Source: JAVZLH01 sp049700435
GTDB taxonomy: Archaea; Thermoproteota; Bathyarchaeia; Bathyarchaeales; Bathycorpusculaceae
Reading direction: 5' to 3'
DNA: 10,939 nt
NCBI GenBank assembly: GCA_049700435.1
Contig: JBNAVK010000044.1
Location: 1 to 10,939 of the forward strand
The notes under the pieces are model-generated. The model had not been told where the DNA came from. It did no database searches and saw only the letters and a list, made by a program, of their open reading frames with translations. The position numbers were made by a program, and so were the translations under genes. Of this stretch, positions 1-6,910 are shown piece by piece. How positions within the stretch are numbered: the stretch's first letter is position 1; every line of letters starts with the position of its first letter.

Positions 1-1080
1 TAGGATGCGCAGTATCTTTTCTTTTGTGCTAAGTTCTAAACCCAGAACTGCTGTCTTCTGCTTTTTGGTTAGAGCCTGCAGTATGTCTGTGGCTTTTAGT
101 CCGCTTCCGGTTATTAGGCAGACTACACTGTCTTTTTCGTCTATCTTTCCTTCTTTTACGAGTTTTCTTAGTGCAGCAACTGTCGCTGAGCTTGCTGGTT
201 CTGCGAATATTCCTTCTAGTTTTGCTAGTTGGAACTCTGCTGAGAGAATTTCGGAGTCAGAAACACTTAAGCCCAAACCATTCGACTCTTTTAAGGCTTC
301 TATTGCTAACGTGCCTTGCAAGGGCTCCGCAACCAAAACTGCAAGTGCACGAGTGTATGGTTTTCGGATTTTGGTGAACTTTTGTGTGCCATCTGCTATT
401 GCCTTAACTATGGGGGCGCATCCTTCCGGTTGAACACCAACCATTTTTGGCAGAGACTTTATCTTCCCAAGTTCTTGAAGTTCCTTGAATCCTTTCCAGA
501 TTGAGTAGATTGTGCCTCCGCTTCCCATAGGAACTATGAACCAGTCTGGAACGCCGAATTGCTCGTAAACTTCGTGGGAAATTGTTTTCTGTGCTTCTAT
601 CGCTAAAGGGTTTAACTCCGCAGTTGCTTGATACCAGCCCATCTCCTTTGCCAGAGTTTTCGCTCGCTTTATTGAGTCGTCAAGTATTTCGCCGAATTCC
701 TCGATGACTGCGTCGTATACGAGCATCTGAGCCAGTTTTCCGACATCAACGTTTTTTGGCACAATAGCGTGGCACACCAGTCCAGCCTTTGCAGAGTAGG
801 CCGCGAGAGAAGCGCCGAGGTTTCCGTTTGTTGCGCAGATTAAAGTGTCGTATTTAAGGTCTATTGCGTTTGAGGTTAGGAGTGCTGCCGCGCGGTCTCT
901 GTAAGAGTTTGTTGGGTTTCTTGTTTCATCTTTCAGATACAGGTTTTTTAAGCCAACTGCTTTTGCAAGTCTCTCCGCCCTATGTAGCGGTGTTCCCCCC
1001 TCGCCTAGACTTATCATATGCTTCACTGGTGGAAGCAACGATTTGTATTGCCAAAAACGCAAAGACTTCGATTTTTCCAT
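1..1080 (-). CDS. thrC: Threonine synthase-like PLP fold-type II protein, 3' end outside window
   Basis: The reading frame is open from ATG 1080 (TAA lies in frame four codons upstream) to the window edge, giving 360 codons without a stop. Family signatures in order are SLGEGGTPLH (24-33), DETRNPTNSYRDR (51-63), ATNGNLGASLAAYSAKAG (83-100, the cofactor-contacting Asn loop), VPMGSGGT (183-190, phosphate loop) and CLITGSGLK (321-329). Threonine synthase converts O-phosphohomoserine to threonine in the cytoplasm. The oddity is residue 61: fold-type II enzymes carry the PLP-binding lysine in S-F-K-D-R, and here the codon is AGA (Arg). The protein may therefore be a catalytically altered paralogue, or there may be a base error. 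No N-terminal zinc ribbon precedes the core. Residues 341-360, which follow the usual core end, contain LSTKEKILRIL and resemble the start of a winged-helix domain. The family call is firm; threonine synthase activity is uncertain. Confidence 0.85.
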   Translation of the reverse strand, partial: MEKSKSLRFWQYKSLLPPVKHMISLGEGGTPLHRAERLAKAVGLKNLYLKDETRNPTNSYRDRAAALLTSNAIDLKYDTLICATNGNLGASLAAYSAKAGLVCHAIVPKNVDVGKLAQMLVYDAVIEEFGEILDDSIKRAKTLAKEMGWYQATAELNPLAIEAQKTISHEVYEQFGVPDWFIVPMGSGGTIYSIWKGFKELQELGKIKSLPKMVGVQPEGCAPIVKAIADGTQKFTKIRKPYTRALAVLVAEPLQGTLAIEALKESNGLGLSVSDSEILSAEFQLAKLEGIFAEPASSATVAALRKLVKEGKIDEKDSVVCLITGSGLKATDILQALTKKQKTAVLGLELSTKEKILRIL

Positions 1081-1219
1081 GAATTTCCCGACTTAATTGT
1101 CTCCTATTTCAATGTTAAATCTTTTAATTATTTGTGGTCTTTGGATTCGCAGTTTTCGAGATGGGAAAACCTAAATGTGAGTGTTATGTTGATAAATAGC
1201 AAGTTGTGAGTTGAGCATC
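1081..1219. promoter_or_regulatory. Divergent promoter region between thrC-like gene and TPR gene
   Basis: This non-coding stretch separates two diverging genes and is AT-rich at 1111-1132. For the minus-strand gene, TTTAACATT (1119-1111) sits where a TATA box would give a leader of about 9 bases. For the plus-strand TPR gene, GATAAATAG (1191-1199) is about 25 bases upstream of ATG 1220 and would give a leaderless or nearly leaderless transcript. A second candidate, TTTTAATTATTT (1122-1133), would start transcription near 1153. These are pattern matches only. Confidence 0.4.
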
Positions 1220-1603
1220 ATGAACGCAAGCAAAGAAAAAGAAGACCCTGTTAAACTGCATAAGGATGCAAACACGCTCTTAGAAACTGGCAAATATAAG
1301 GAGGCTATTGAGGCTTTTTTGAAAGCAGCAGAATTGTACCGCAAAGTGCAAAACTTTTTTGACGCGGCGACAATGCTCTACAAGGCTGGCGAATCTGCAT
1401 ACGCGCTTAAAGATTATGAAAATGCCGTTGAGTATTTCACGAAATCCGCTGAGCTATGTTTCCAAAAGGGCTTCGACAGGTTTGGGCTTAGCGCATTAGA
1501 ATACGCTAGAGACTGCTATAGGGCTGTGGAAAACAAAGAAAAAGTCAAAGAATTAGAGAAGAAAATAAAGGAAGTCAAAGCAAAACTAGAAGCGTCTTTC
1601 TAG
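1220..1603 (+). CDS. Small tetratricopeptide-repeat (TPR) protein
   Basis: The 127-residue protein is soluble, highly charged and helical, with no signal peptide or membrane segment. It holds about three TPR-like helical pairs. The first is around residues 12-43 (HKDANTLLETGKYKEAIEAF). The second is around 48-82 (KAGESAYALKDYENAVEYF). The third is around 86-115 (GLSALEYARDCYRAVENKEK), and a Lys/Glu-rich helix that may form a coiled coil follows. The repeats show the usual small-residue and aromatic spacing, with an Ala/Gly at position 8 and a Y/F near position 11. TPR proteins are protein-protein adaptors, and no partner is identifiable here. ATG 1220 is preferred over an in-frame TTG at 1211 because GTGAG at 1206-1210 gives a normal 9-base spacing. 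The gene ends 15 bases from the convergent larA stop. Confidence 0.8.
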   Translation: MNASKEKEDPVKLHKDANTLLETGKYKEAIEAFLKAAELYRKVQNFFDAATMLYKAGESAYALKDYENAVEYFTKSAELCFQKGFDRFGLSALEYARDCYRAVENKEKVKELEKKIKEVKAKLEASF

Positions 1604-1618
1604 CTTCCTTAACTTTTC

Positions 1619-2872
1619 TCAGAAAGGCTTCTGAATTGTGGCATCTGGATAAACAGCAACCCTTGCCTTTTTTCCATGCCTATTCTTCAACTCCTCAACA
1701 ACTTCCTTCCATGTTTTTACTTTAACGGTTTTCTCGCGAGGCACCAACTCAAGCCAAGGCTGCCGCTCAAAATGTTCAGAGTATAATATGATTCTTCCAG
1801 CTCCGTTCAAAATGTCCGGAGGGGTCAAATATAAGTCGCCGAAAAGCTTTGTTCCCCATCTTCCATGAACATAATGCGCTATTTGACCTGTTGGTGCATT
1901 GACAATGAGAACAAAATCTCCGTCTTTTTTCAGCGTTATAACTGGCCATGAGGCTATGGCGGCTTCGTTGGCTTTTGAGTAGGCGTTTGACACTACGATG
2001 TCTGCGTCTGGAACTATTGAGGTGCGATAGTGCTCCGCAGCGACTTTCACGCCTTCCCTTTGGGCTTCAATTACATCGCCAGCAAATATTTCCGTAGAAT
2101 TTCTCCTAAAATCCACAAGAACATTTACAATCATATCTAAACCAACCATTGTGGCTGCTTCTTCGGCGTCAAGCCTCAGCAAATTTTCTTCGTTTATTCT
2201 TCCATAAGCCATTTCACATGAAGGGTGAACTTGTCTATGAGCTTGCGCTGTTGAAAAACCGCCCAAATCTCCATGGTTGTAGCATATACTTTGTATTCCA
2301 GCAATTCCCGGTAGAACTATTTTTGCTCCACCGCTATATCCGAATTGCGGGTGTGGGAGAACACAGCCTACACCAATTTTTAGGTCGCAAGCCATAACTT
2401 CAGCGTTAACCTCCACTGGGGTGCCGTATGTTGTTCGTCCTACATAAGTCAAGTTCGCGTATGGATTATGATTAAAAACTGGATAATCTTCAACTATGTC
2501 TTTGCCTAGTTTTTTAACGAAATCTTCCTTATCAAAAACTCCATGGCTCCCGTTGGCGCATATAAACCTTACATTATCATTTTTTACGCCAGCTTTCTGG
2601 AGCTCGTTTAAAATGTGGGGCACGATTTCATACACCTTTGTTGGTCTAGTCATGTCATCAAAAATTATAACAACCTCTTTTTTGCCAGCGGCAAGCCTGC
2701 TCAGAGGCTTTGTTCCCAACGGATTTCTCAAAGCGCCAACTATCTCCTCTCTGCCTACTGCCCTTTTACCTTGACCTTGCATAACTTGGATGCTGACATT
2801 CCACTCGTCTGGAAACCAAAGTTTCAGTTCAGAGTCACCAAACCACGCCAGTTGTGGGAGAGAAACCTCCAT
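1619..2872 (-). CDS. larA: LarA-family nickel-pincer 2-hydroxyacid racemase
   Basis: The 417-residue protein matches LarA (lactate racemase; DUF2088 N-terminal domain) over its full usual length. It carries DDMTRP (72-77), ANGSHG (106-111), LPHPQFGYSGGAKIVLPG (172-189), YNHGD (198-202) and SNAYSKANE (295-303). In Lactobacillus plantarum LarA the catalytic and cofactor residues are Asp72, Arg75, His108, His174, Lys184 (covalent pincer attachment), His200 (nickel ligand) and Lys298. The equivalents here appear to be D73, R76, H110, H174, K184, H200 and K300, so the active site looks intact. The enzyme would interconvert the enantiomers of a 2-hydroxyacid by hydride transfer on the nickel-pincer nucleotide. 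Relatives act on malate, phenyllactate and other substrates, so lactate is not assured. The cofactor genes larB, larC and larE are not in the window. ATG 2872 has a good upstream GAGGT (2886-2882, 9-base spacer). It diverges from the glcD-type gene. Confidence 0.9.
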   Translation of the reverse strand: MEVSLPQLAWFGDSELKLWFPDEWNVSIQVMQGQGKRAVGREEIVGALRNPLGTKPLSRLAAGKKEVVIIFDDMTRPTKVYEIVPHILNELQKAGVKNDNVRFICANGSHGVFDKEDFVKKLGKDIVEDYPVFNHNPYANLTYVGRTTYGTPVEVNAEVMACDLKIGVGCVLPHPQFGYSGGAKIVLPGIAGIQSICYNHGDLGGFSTAQAHRQVHPSCEMAYGRINEENLLRLDAEEAATMVGLDMIVNVLVDFRRNSTEIFAGDVIEAQREGVKVAAEHYRTSIVPDADIVVSNAYSKANEAAIASWPVITLKKDGDFVLIVNAPTGQIAHYVHGRWGTKLFGDLYLTPPDILNGAGRIILYSEHFERQPWLELVPREKTVKVKTWKEVVEELKNRHGKKARVAVYPDATIQKPF

Positions 2873-2881
2873 GATTTGCCT

Positions 2882-2888
2882 ACCTCAC
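2882..2888 (-). promoter_or_regulatory. Shine-Dalgarno of larA
   Basis: On the minus strand GTGAGGT (2888-2882) matches the archaeal anti-Shine-Dalgarno through GAGGT and lies 9 bases before ATG 2872. It supports that start. Confidence 0.55.
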
Positions 2889-2920
2889 AGTTTATGTTTG
2901 AACAGCCTAAACTATTTGCT

Positions 2921-2930
2921 AAGTTAAAGG
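2921..2930 (-). promoter_or_regulatory. Candidate TATA box of larA
   Basis: Read on the minus strand this is CCTTTAACTT. A start site about 26 bases downstream (near 2899) would leave a leader of about 27 bases that includes the larA Shine-Dalgarno. It is adjacent to, and back-to-back with, the candidate TATA box of the divergent glcD-type gene, so one regulator could control both. This is a pattern match only. Confidence 0.35.
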
Positions 2931-2938
2931 CATATAAT
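2931..2938 (+). promoter_or_regulatory. Candidate TATA box of glcD-type gene
   Basis: CATATAAT is preceded by the purine-rich AAAGG, like an archaeal BRE-TATA pair. A start site about 26 bases downstream would fall near 2961, between the two possible ATGs (2957 and 2972). This supports translation from ATG 2972 with a leader of about 11 bases. Confidence 0.5.
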
Positions 2939-2971
2939 CTTAAGCGTTTACTAAAAATGTGGTTGACACTC

Positions 2972-4348
2972 ATGGACAGAGAAGTTATAGCTAAACTTAG
3001 AAAAATTGTTGGAGACGAAAACGTTCTTGTCGGCGACGAAATAAACGAGAAATACGCATGTGACGAGTCGCTCACAGTAAAACATTGCTTACCCGCCGTT
3101 GTCGTCAAACCTGAGAGCGCCGAAGAAATTGCAAGCATACTACGCTTAGCCAACGAGAAGCTTATTCCAGTTACGCCCAGAGGCGGGGGAACAGGCTTAT
3201 GCGGCGGCTGCGTCGCATCTTCCAAGGGTATTCTTCTGTCCCTTGAAAAAATGAACAGAATTTTAGAGATAGATGAAGAAAACCACGTGGCAGTTGTTGA
3301 AGCAGGTGTTGTTCTCTCAGACCTTTACAAGGCTGTTGAGGCACATGGATTGTGCTACCCGATTTATCCAGGCGAAGAAAGCGCAACAGTTGGCGGCAAC
3401 GTCGCCACTAACGCTGGGGGAATGATGGCAGTCAAATACGGAGTCACGAGGCACTTTGTTTTGGGGCTGGAGGCTGTTTTGCCAACGGGTGAAATTATTG
3501 AAGTTGGAGGAAAATATGTGAAGGCTTCAACTGGATATGACTTAGCACAGTTGATTATCGGTTCAGAGGGAACTTTGGCTGTGGTAACCAAAGTTATATT
3601 GAAGCTTATTCCCCGTCCAAAGGCTAGAATGACCCTTTTCGTTGCCTTCAAAGCTCTTAGGGACGGAGTTAAGGCTGTTCCTTCAATATTGAGGTCTGGG
3701 AGAACGCCTCTAATAATCGAGTTTATTGACAAATTTGGGCTTGATGGCATGGAAAACTATACGGGGATAAAGGTTCCAATAAGCGAACGTATGCGCAATG
3801 AGGCGGAAGCCTTTCTCCTCATAGTTTTGGAGGGCGAAAGCCAAGAGGAAGTGTATAAAGACGCTGAACTTGTCGGCGATGTTTGCATGAAAAACGGGGC
3901 AATCGACGTCCTTGTTCCATCCACAGAAAGGGCTGGAAGAGACCTTCTAGAACTGAGGGAAAAGTCCTTTTACGCCGCGAGAGACGCAGGCGCAACATAT
4001 CTAGTAGATGTGGTTGTTCCCCGTAGCGAAATACCGAAATTTATGGAGCAAGTGAAGGAAACATCAGCAAAATACGGGACTGTGATAACAGGCGCTGGGC
4101 ACGCGGGTGATGGAAATATTCATCTAGCCATAATAGAGCCAGACTTGGATAAGCTCTCTTCGATTATAAAGGAAATTTATTTGGCTGGAAAAGCGCTTGG
4201 AGGCACGATTTCAGCAGAGCATGGCATAGGTTTGGAAAAAAGGGGGCTCTTTCTGGAGTTGGAGGATAAAGCGAAGATAGAGCTTATGAAGAGGATTAAG
4301 AAAGCTTTTGACCCAAATAATATCCTTAATCCTGGAAAAATCTTTTAG
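2972..4348 (+). CDS. glcD: GlcD/D-lactate dehydrogenase-type FAD-linked oxidoreductase
   Basis: The 458-residue protein has the VAO/PCMH flavoprotein architecture. The FAD-binding half spans about residues 40-215, with RGGGTGLCGG (70-79), GGNVATNAGG (141-150) and GSEGTLAVVT (197-206). The FAD-oxidase C-terminal half holds GHAGDGNIH (376-384) and AEHGIG (415-420), the histidine-containing motifs of D-lactate, D-2-hydroxyglutarate and glycolate dehydrogenases. It should oxidise a D-2-hydroxyacid to the 2-oxoacid, and the substrate cannot be read from sequence. The partner is also open: no GlcF-type iron-sulfur subunit or ETF genes are nearby, so the electron acceptor is unknown. Single-gene archaeal D-lactate dehydrogenases of this family exist. 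ATG 2972 is chosen because it starts just before the conserved N-terminus and fits the promoter; an alternative ATG at 2957 would add five residues. It is divergent from larA, and its stop overlaps the iorB stop by 4 bases, tail-to-tail. Confidence 0.9.
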   Translation: MDREVIAKLRKIVGDENVLVGDEINEKYACDESLTVKHCLPAVVVKPESAEEIASILRLANEKLIPVTPRGGGTGLCGGCVASSKGILLSLEKMNRILEIDEENHVAVVEAGVVLSDLYKAVEAHGLCYPIYPGEESATVGGNVATNAGGMMAVKYGVTRHFVLGLEAVLPTGEIIEVGGKYVKASTGYDLAQLIIGSEGTLAVVTKVILKLIPRPKARMTLFVAFKALRDGVKAVPSILRSGRTPLIIEFIDKFGLDGMENYTGIKVPISERMRNEAEAFLLIVLEGESQEEVYKDAELVGDVCMKNGAIDVLVPSTERAGRDLLELREKSFYAARDAGATYLVDVVVPRSEIPKFMEQVKETSAKYGTVITGAGHAGDGNIHLAIIEPDLDKLSSIIKEIYLAGKALGGTISAEHGIGLEKRGLFLELEDKAKIELMKRIKKAFDPNNILNPGKIF

Positions 4349-4962
4349 AGAGGCTTTGTCTTTCTGAACTCTTCCGCTCCTAAATCGAAAGCCTTCAAAT
4401 TTAACTCAAGATTTTTCTCTGCGAAGAGCTCGGTTATCGTCGACCTAAAAGTCTCTGGTTTTATCGGAGTAAACTTTGAAGCTGCTAGGCATCCAACCAT
4501 TACAATGTTTTGGACAATGGTGTCTCCAGCCTCTTTAGCCAACTCTGTTGCTTCAACGACGTGTACACTATGGACAAGTTCTTTCATGGCATTCAAGATT
4601 TCATCCATTGCGGGGTATGTTGCCTCACCTGACAAAACATCTATTGGGTAAACTGGTCTCGGATTAATTATAACCCTAGTTTCTCTGTTGCCGAACTCAC
4701 CTATCGTGCGTAAGCACTCGACTGGCTCGAAGCCCACTATTATGTGAGCTCTTCCCTTTGGTATCAGCGGTCCGTATTGGGTTTCTTTTGAAAGTCTTAT
4801 GTGGCTCATGACGCTTCCTCCTCTTTGTGCTGCGCCGTAGGTTTCTCCAACTGAAACGTGAAATCCGTCTCGAACGGCTGCTGAGGCTATTATGTATGAG
4901 GCTTGTATGTTTCCTTGTCCTCCAACACCAGTTATAATTATGTTTAAGGGGTCTTCCCTCAT
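4345..4962 (-). CDS. iorB: Indolepyruvate ferredoxin oxidoreductase, beta subunit
   Basis: The 205-residue protein belongs to the pyruvate/ketoisovalerate oxidoreductase gamma-domain family in its IorB form, at normal length. Landmarks are NIIITGVGGQGN (7-18), the family's Gly-rich loop, GETYGAAQRGGSVMSHIR (39-56) and QNIVMVGCLAA (150-160). With IorA it forms the enzyme that oxidatively decarboxylates aryl pyruvates (indolepyruvate, phenylpyruvate, hydroxyphenylpyruvate) to aryl-acetyl-CoA while reducing ferredoxin. It is the last gene of the three-gene minus-strand operon. Its ATG follows the iorA stop by one base, and its Shine-Dalgarno lies inside the last iorA codons, so translation is probably coupled. 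The stop codon overlaps that of the convergent glcD-type gene. Confidence 0.93.
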   Translation of the reverse strand: MREDPLNIIITGVGGQGNIQASYIIASAAVRDGFHVSVGETYGAAQRGGSVMSHIRLSKETQYGPLIPKGRAHIIVGFEPVECLRTIGEFGNRETRVIINPRPVYPIDVLSGEATYPAMDEILNAMKELVHSVHVVEATELAKEAGDTIVQNIVMVGCLAASKFTPIKPETFRSTITELFAEKNLELNLKAFDLGAEEFRKTKPL

Positions 4963-4963
4963 C

Positions 4964-6910
4964 TTAACTCACCTCTTCAACCACAATGGCTTCGGCTGGG
5001 CAAAGGTCAGCGCAGAGTCCGCATCCAGTGCAAACAGCCTCATCTATCTTAGCTTTTCCCTTAGCTGAGTCCCATATGTTTCCTGGGCATTTGAAAACAC
5101 GTGTGCAGAATCTTACGCATCCGCATTCGTCGCCTATACACTTGTTTTGGTCAACGTAAACTTTAGGTTTCTTCTCTCTTTTTCGCGTTTCTGTTAGGGG
5201 GCATTCGTGGCGGAATATCATGACTTTTGTTCCTTTTGTCTGGAGCATTTCGTAAAGATTTTGGACAGCATCACCAATGTTGAAGGGGTCTTGCACTCTA
5301 ACTTCAACGCCTATTCCTTTGCAGATGTCTTCTATGGGAATTTTTTGAACGGGATTCCCCAAGGCGTCTACTCCCGTGCCTGGATGTGGTTGATGTCCCG
5401 TCATTGCCGTTGTGTTGTTGTCTAAGATTACGTAGAGGATGTTGGCGTTGTGCCACTTTGCGTTTATTAATGCTGGTATGCATGCGTGGTAAAATGTTGA
5501 GTCGCCTGAAATGGCTATTACTGGCTTGTCTAAACCAAACTGAGCTAGTTTTCCAAATCCGTTCGCTGTCCCTATGCCAGCGCCCATACAATGGAGTGTT
5601 TTTGCGACTGAAAAGCCTGTTGGAAGAAGTCCTAAACTGTAACATCCAATGTCGCCCGTCACGATTCCATCCCGCCCATCCCACTGCAAAGCCTTCTTTA
5701 TAGCCCAGAACGAAGCTCTATGAGGGCATCCAGCGCAAAGACCAAGTGTCCTGTTTGGGACAAGAGAACCAACAACCATCGAAGCCTTTTCAGAATACCC
5801 TTTCTCTCGTGGAAGATATTCCAACCCCTTTATTTCTGTTAAAGCCCTTATCACAGTGTCAACGTCTATCTCGCCTGTTCCAGCGCCGAACTCGCTGCGG
5901 ATGTGACCGGACTTTTTGCCATAAAACTTTATAGGACCGATGGCTTCCGTCAAGAGGTCAGCCGCAAGCATCTTCACGTTCTGCTCGAGGAACGGGTCTA
6001 TTTCTTCAACGAACAAAACTTCTTTTGCGTGTTTTAGGTGTTTGGCAACAAGTTTTTCGGGCAGAGGCCATGTTGTGCCAAGCTTCAATATTCCCACTTC
6101 GTCTTGGAGCCCCAGCAGTTTTACGGCTTCAAGCGAGTATGGCCATCCAGTTCCAGAAGTGACGATTATGAAGTCAGCGTTTTCTCTGCCCACGTATTTG
6201 TTAAATTCTGTTTCCTCGAATTTTCTTTGGGCTCTACCCATTTTTTCATGGAGGATTCCGTGGAACATGCATGCTATTGAGGATGAGCCGGATGTCCACA
6301 TTTCTTGTGAGCTGAAGGTGGCGGTTCTTTTTTCTTTAGGTATTTGCCCAAGCGTTACCACCCCTCTGGCGTGTGATAGTCTAGTTACTGTTCGAATCAT
6401 GCATATGACTCCTAACTCTTCAGAAAGCTCAAAAGCGAACTTTGCCATGTCCTTTGCCTCTTGCGCTGTTGAAGGTTCAAAAAGCGGAATGTCTGCAAAC
6501 CTAGCGTAGTTGCGCGTGTCAAGCTCCGTAGTTGTTGAGTGGGCGAATGGGTCGTCTCCAGTGACCATTACAAACCCGCCTTTTGTTCCTGAAAGGTTAA
6601 CGGTCATGAGGAAGTCTGAGCAGACATCAGCCCCAAGGTTTTTCATAGCCGTCAGAGACCTTAAACCCGCGGCTGCAGCAGCCCCAGCAGCTTCGAGAGC
6701 CACAATCTCGTTCACCGACCACTCCACGTAAATTCCAAATTTTTTAGCTGCTCTAGCTAAGGCTTCCACAACTTCCGAGGCGGGGTTTCCTGGATAGCCA
6801 GAGCAGAAGTTTACTCCAGCTTCTAGGGCTCCTCTTGCTATCGCCTCGTTTCCCATAAGTAACACTTTTCTGCCGGGTTCGTCCAGTTCAAAAAGAGACA
6901 TTTTATGCAT
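4964..6910 (-). CDS. iorA: Indolepyruvate ferredoxin oxidoreductase, alpha subunit
   Basis: The 648-residue protein has full IorA architecture. The pyrimidine-binding domain is at about residues 14-190, with SGYPGNPASEV (37-47) and VNEIVALEAA (66-75; E68 fits the TPP-activating glutamate). A transketolase C-like domain spans about 245-355. The TPP pyrophosphate domain starts near LCAGCPHR (391-398) and carries GDS...DNN (469-499), the thiamine-diphosphate/Mg motif. A C-terminal ferredoxin domain has CTGCGLC..LCP (627-638) and a first cluster with unusual spacing (C591, C596, C598, C602, C608). It performs TPP-dependent oxidative decarboxylation of aryl 2-oxoacids and passes electrons through the clusters. 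ATG 6910 follows the FrhB-like stop directly, with GGAGG 4 bases away. ATG 6901 (M4) has a longer 13-base spacing and is an alternative. Confidence 0.94.
   Translation of the reverse strand: MHKMSLFELDEPGRKVLLMGNEAIARGALEAGVNFCSGYPGNPASEVVEALARAAKKFGIYVEWSVNEIVALEAAGAAAAAGLRSLTAMKNLGADVCSDFLMTVNLSGTKGGFVMVTGDDPFAHSTTTELDTRNYARFADIPLFEPSTAQEAKDMAKFAFELSEELGVICMIRTVTRLSHARGVVTLGQIPKEKRTATFSSQEMWTSGSSSIACMFHGILHEKMGRAQRKFEETEFNKYVGRENADFIIVTSGTGWPYSLEAVKLLGLQDEVGILKLGTTWPLPEKLVAKHLKHAKEVLFVEEIDPFLEQNVKMLAADLLTEAIGPIKFYGKKSGHIRSEFGAGTGEIDVDTVIRALTEIKGLEYLPREKGYSEKASMVVGSLVPNRTLGLCAGCPHRASFWAIKKALQWDGRDGIVTGDIGCYSLGLLPTGFSVAKTLHCMGAGIGTANGFGKLAQFGLDKPVIAISGDSTFYHACIPALINAKWHNANILYVILDNNTTAMTGHQPHPGTGVDALGNPVQKIPIEDICKGIGVEVRVQDPFNIGDAVQNLYEMLQTKGTKVMIFRHECPLTETRKREKKPKVYVDQNKCIGDECGCVRFCTRVFKCPGNIWDSAKGKAKIDEAVCTGCGLCADLCPAEAIVVEEVS
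4968..4975 (-). promoter_or_regulatory. Shine-Dalgarno of iorB inside the iorA 3' end
   Basis: On the minus strand GAGGTGAG (4975-4968) is nearly a full match to the anti-Shine-Dalgarno. It lies 5 bases before ATG 4962, within the final iorA codons (E-E-V-S-stop). It fixes the iorB start and indicates translational coupling. Confidence 0.75.

Noticed and set aside
5..433. Plus-strand open frame of 142 codons
   Set aside because: It is the antisense shadow of the threonine synthase-like gene, whose minus-strand motifs are clear.
2615..2971. N-terminal extension of the glcD-type reading frame back to 2615
   Set aside because: It runs antisense through the well-conserved start of larA and across its promoter. 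The encoded residues match no flavoprotein domain, and ATG 2972 begins right before the conserved region.
5940..6509. Plus-strand open frame of 189 codons within iorA
   Set aside because: It is antisense to iorA, has no recognisable domain or Shine-Dalgarno, and its composition follows from the iorA codons.
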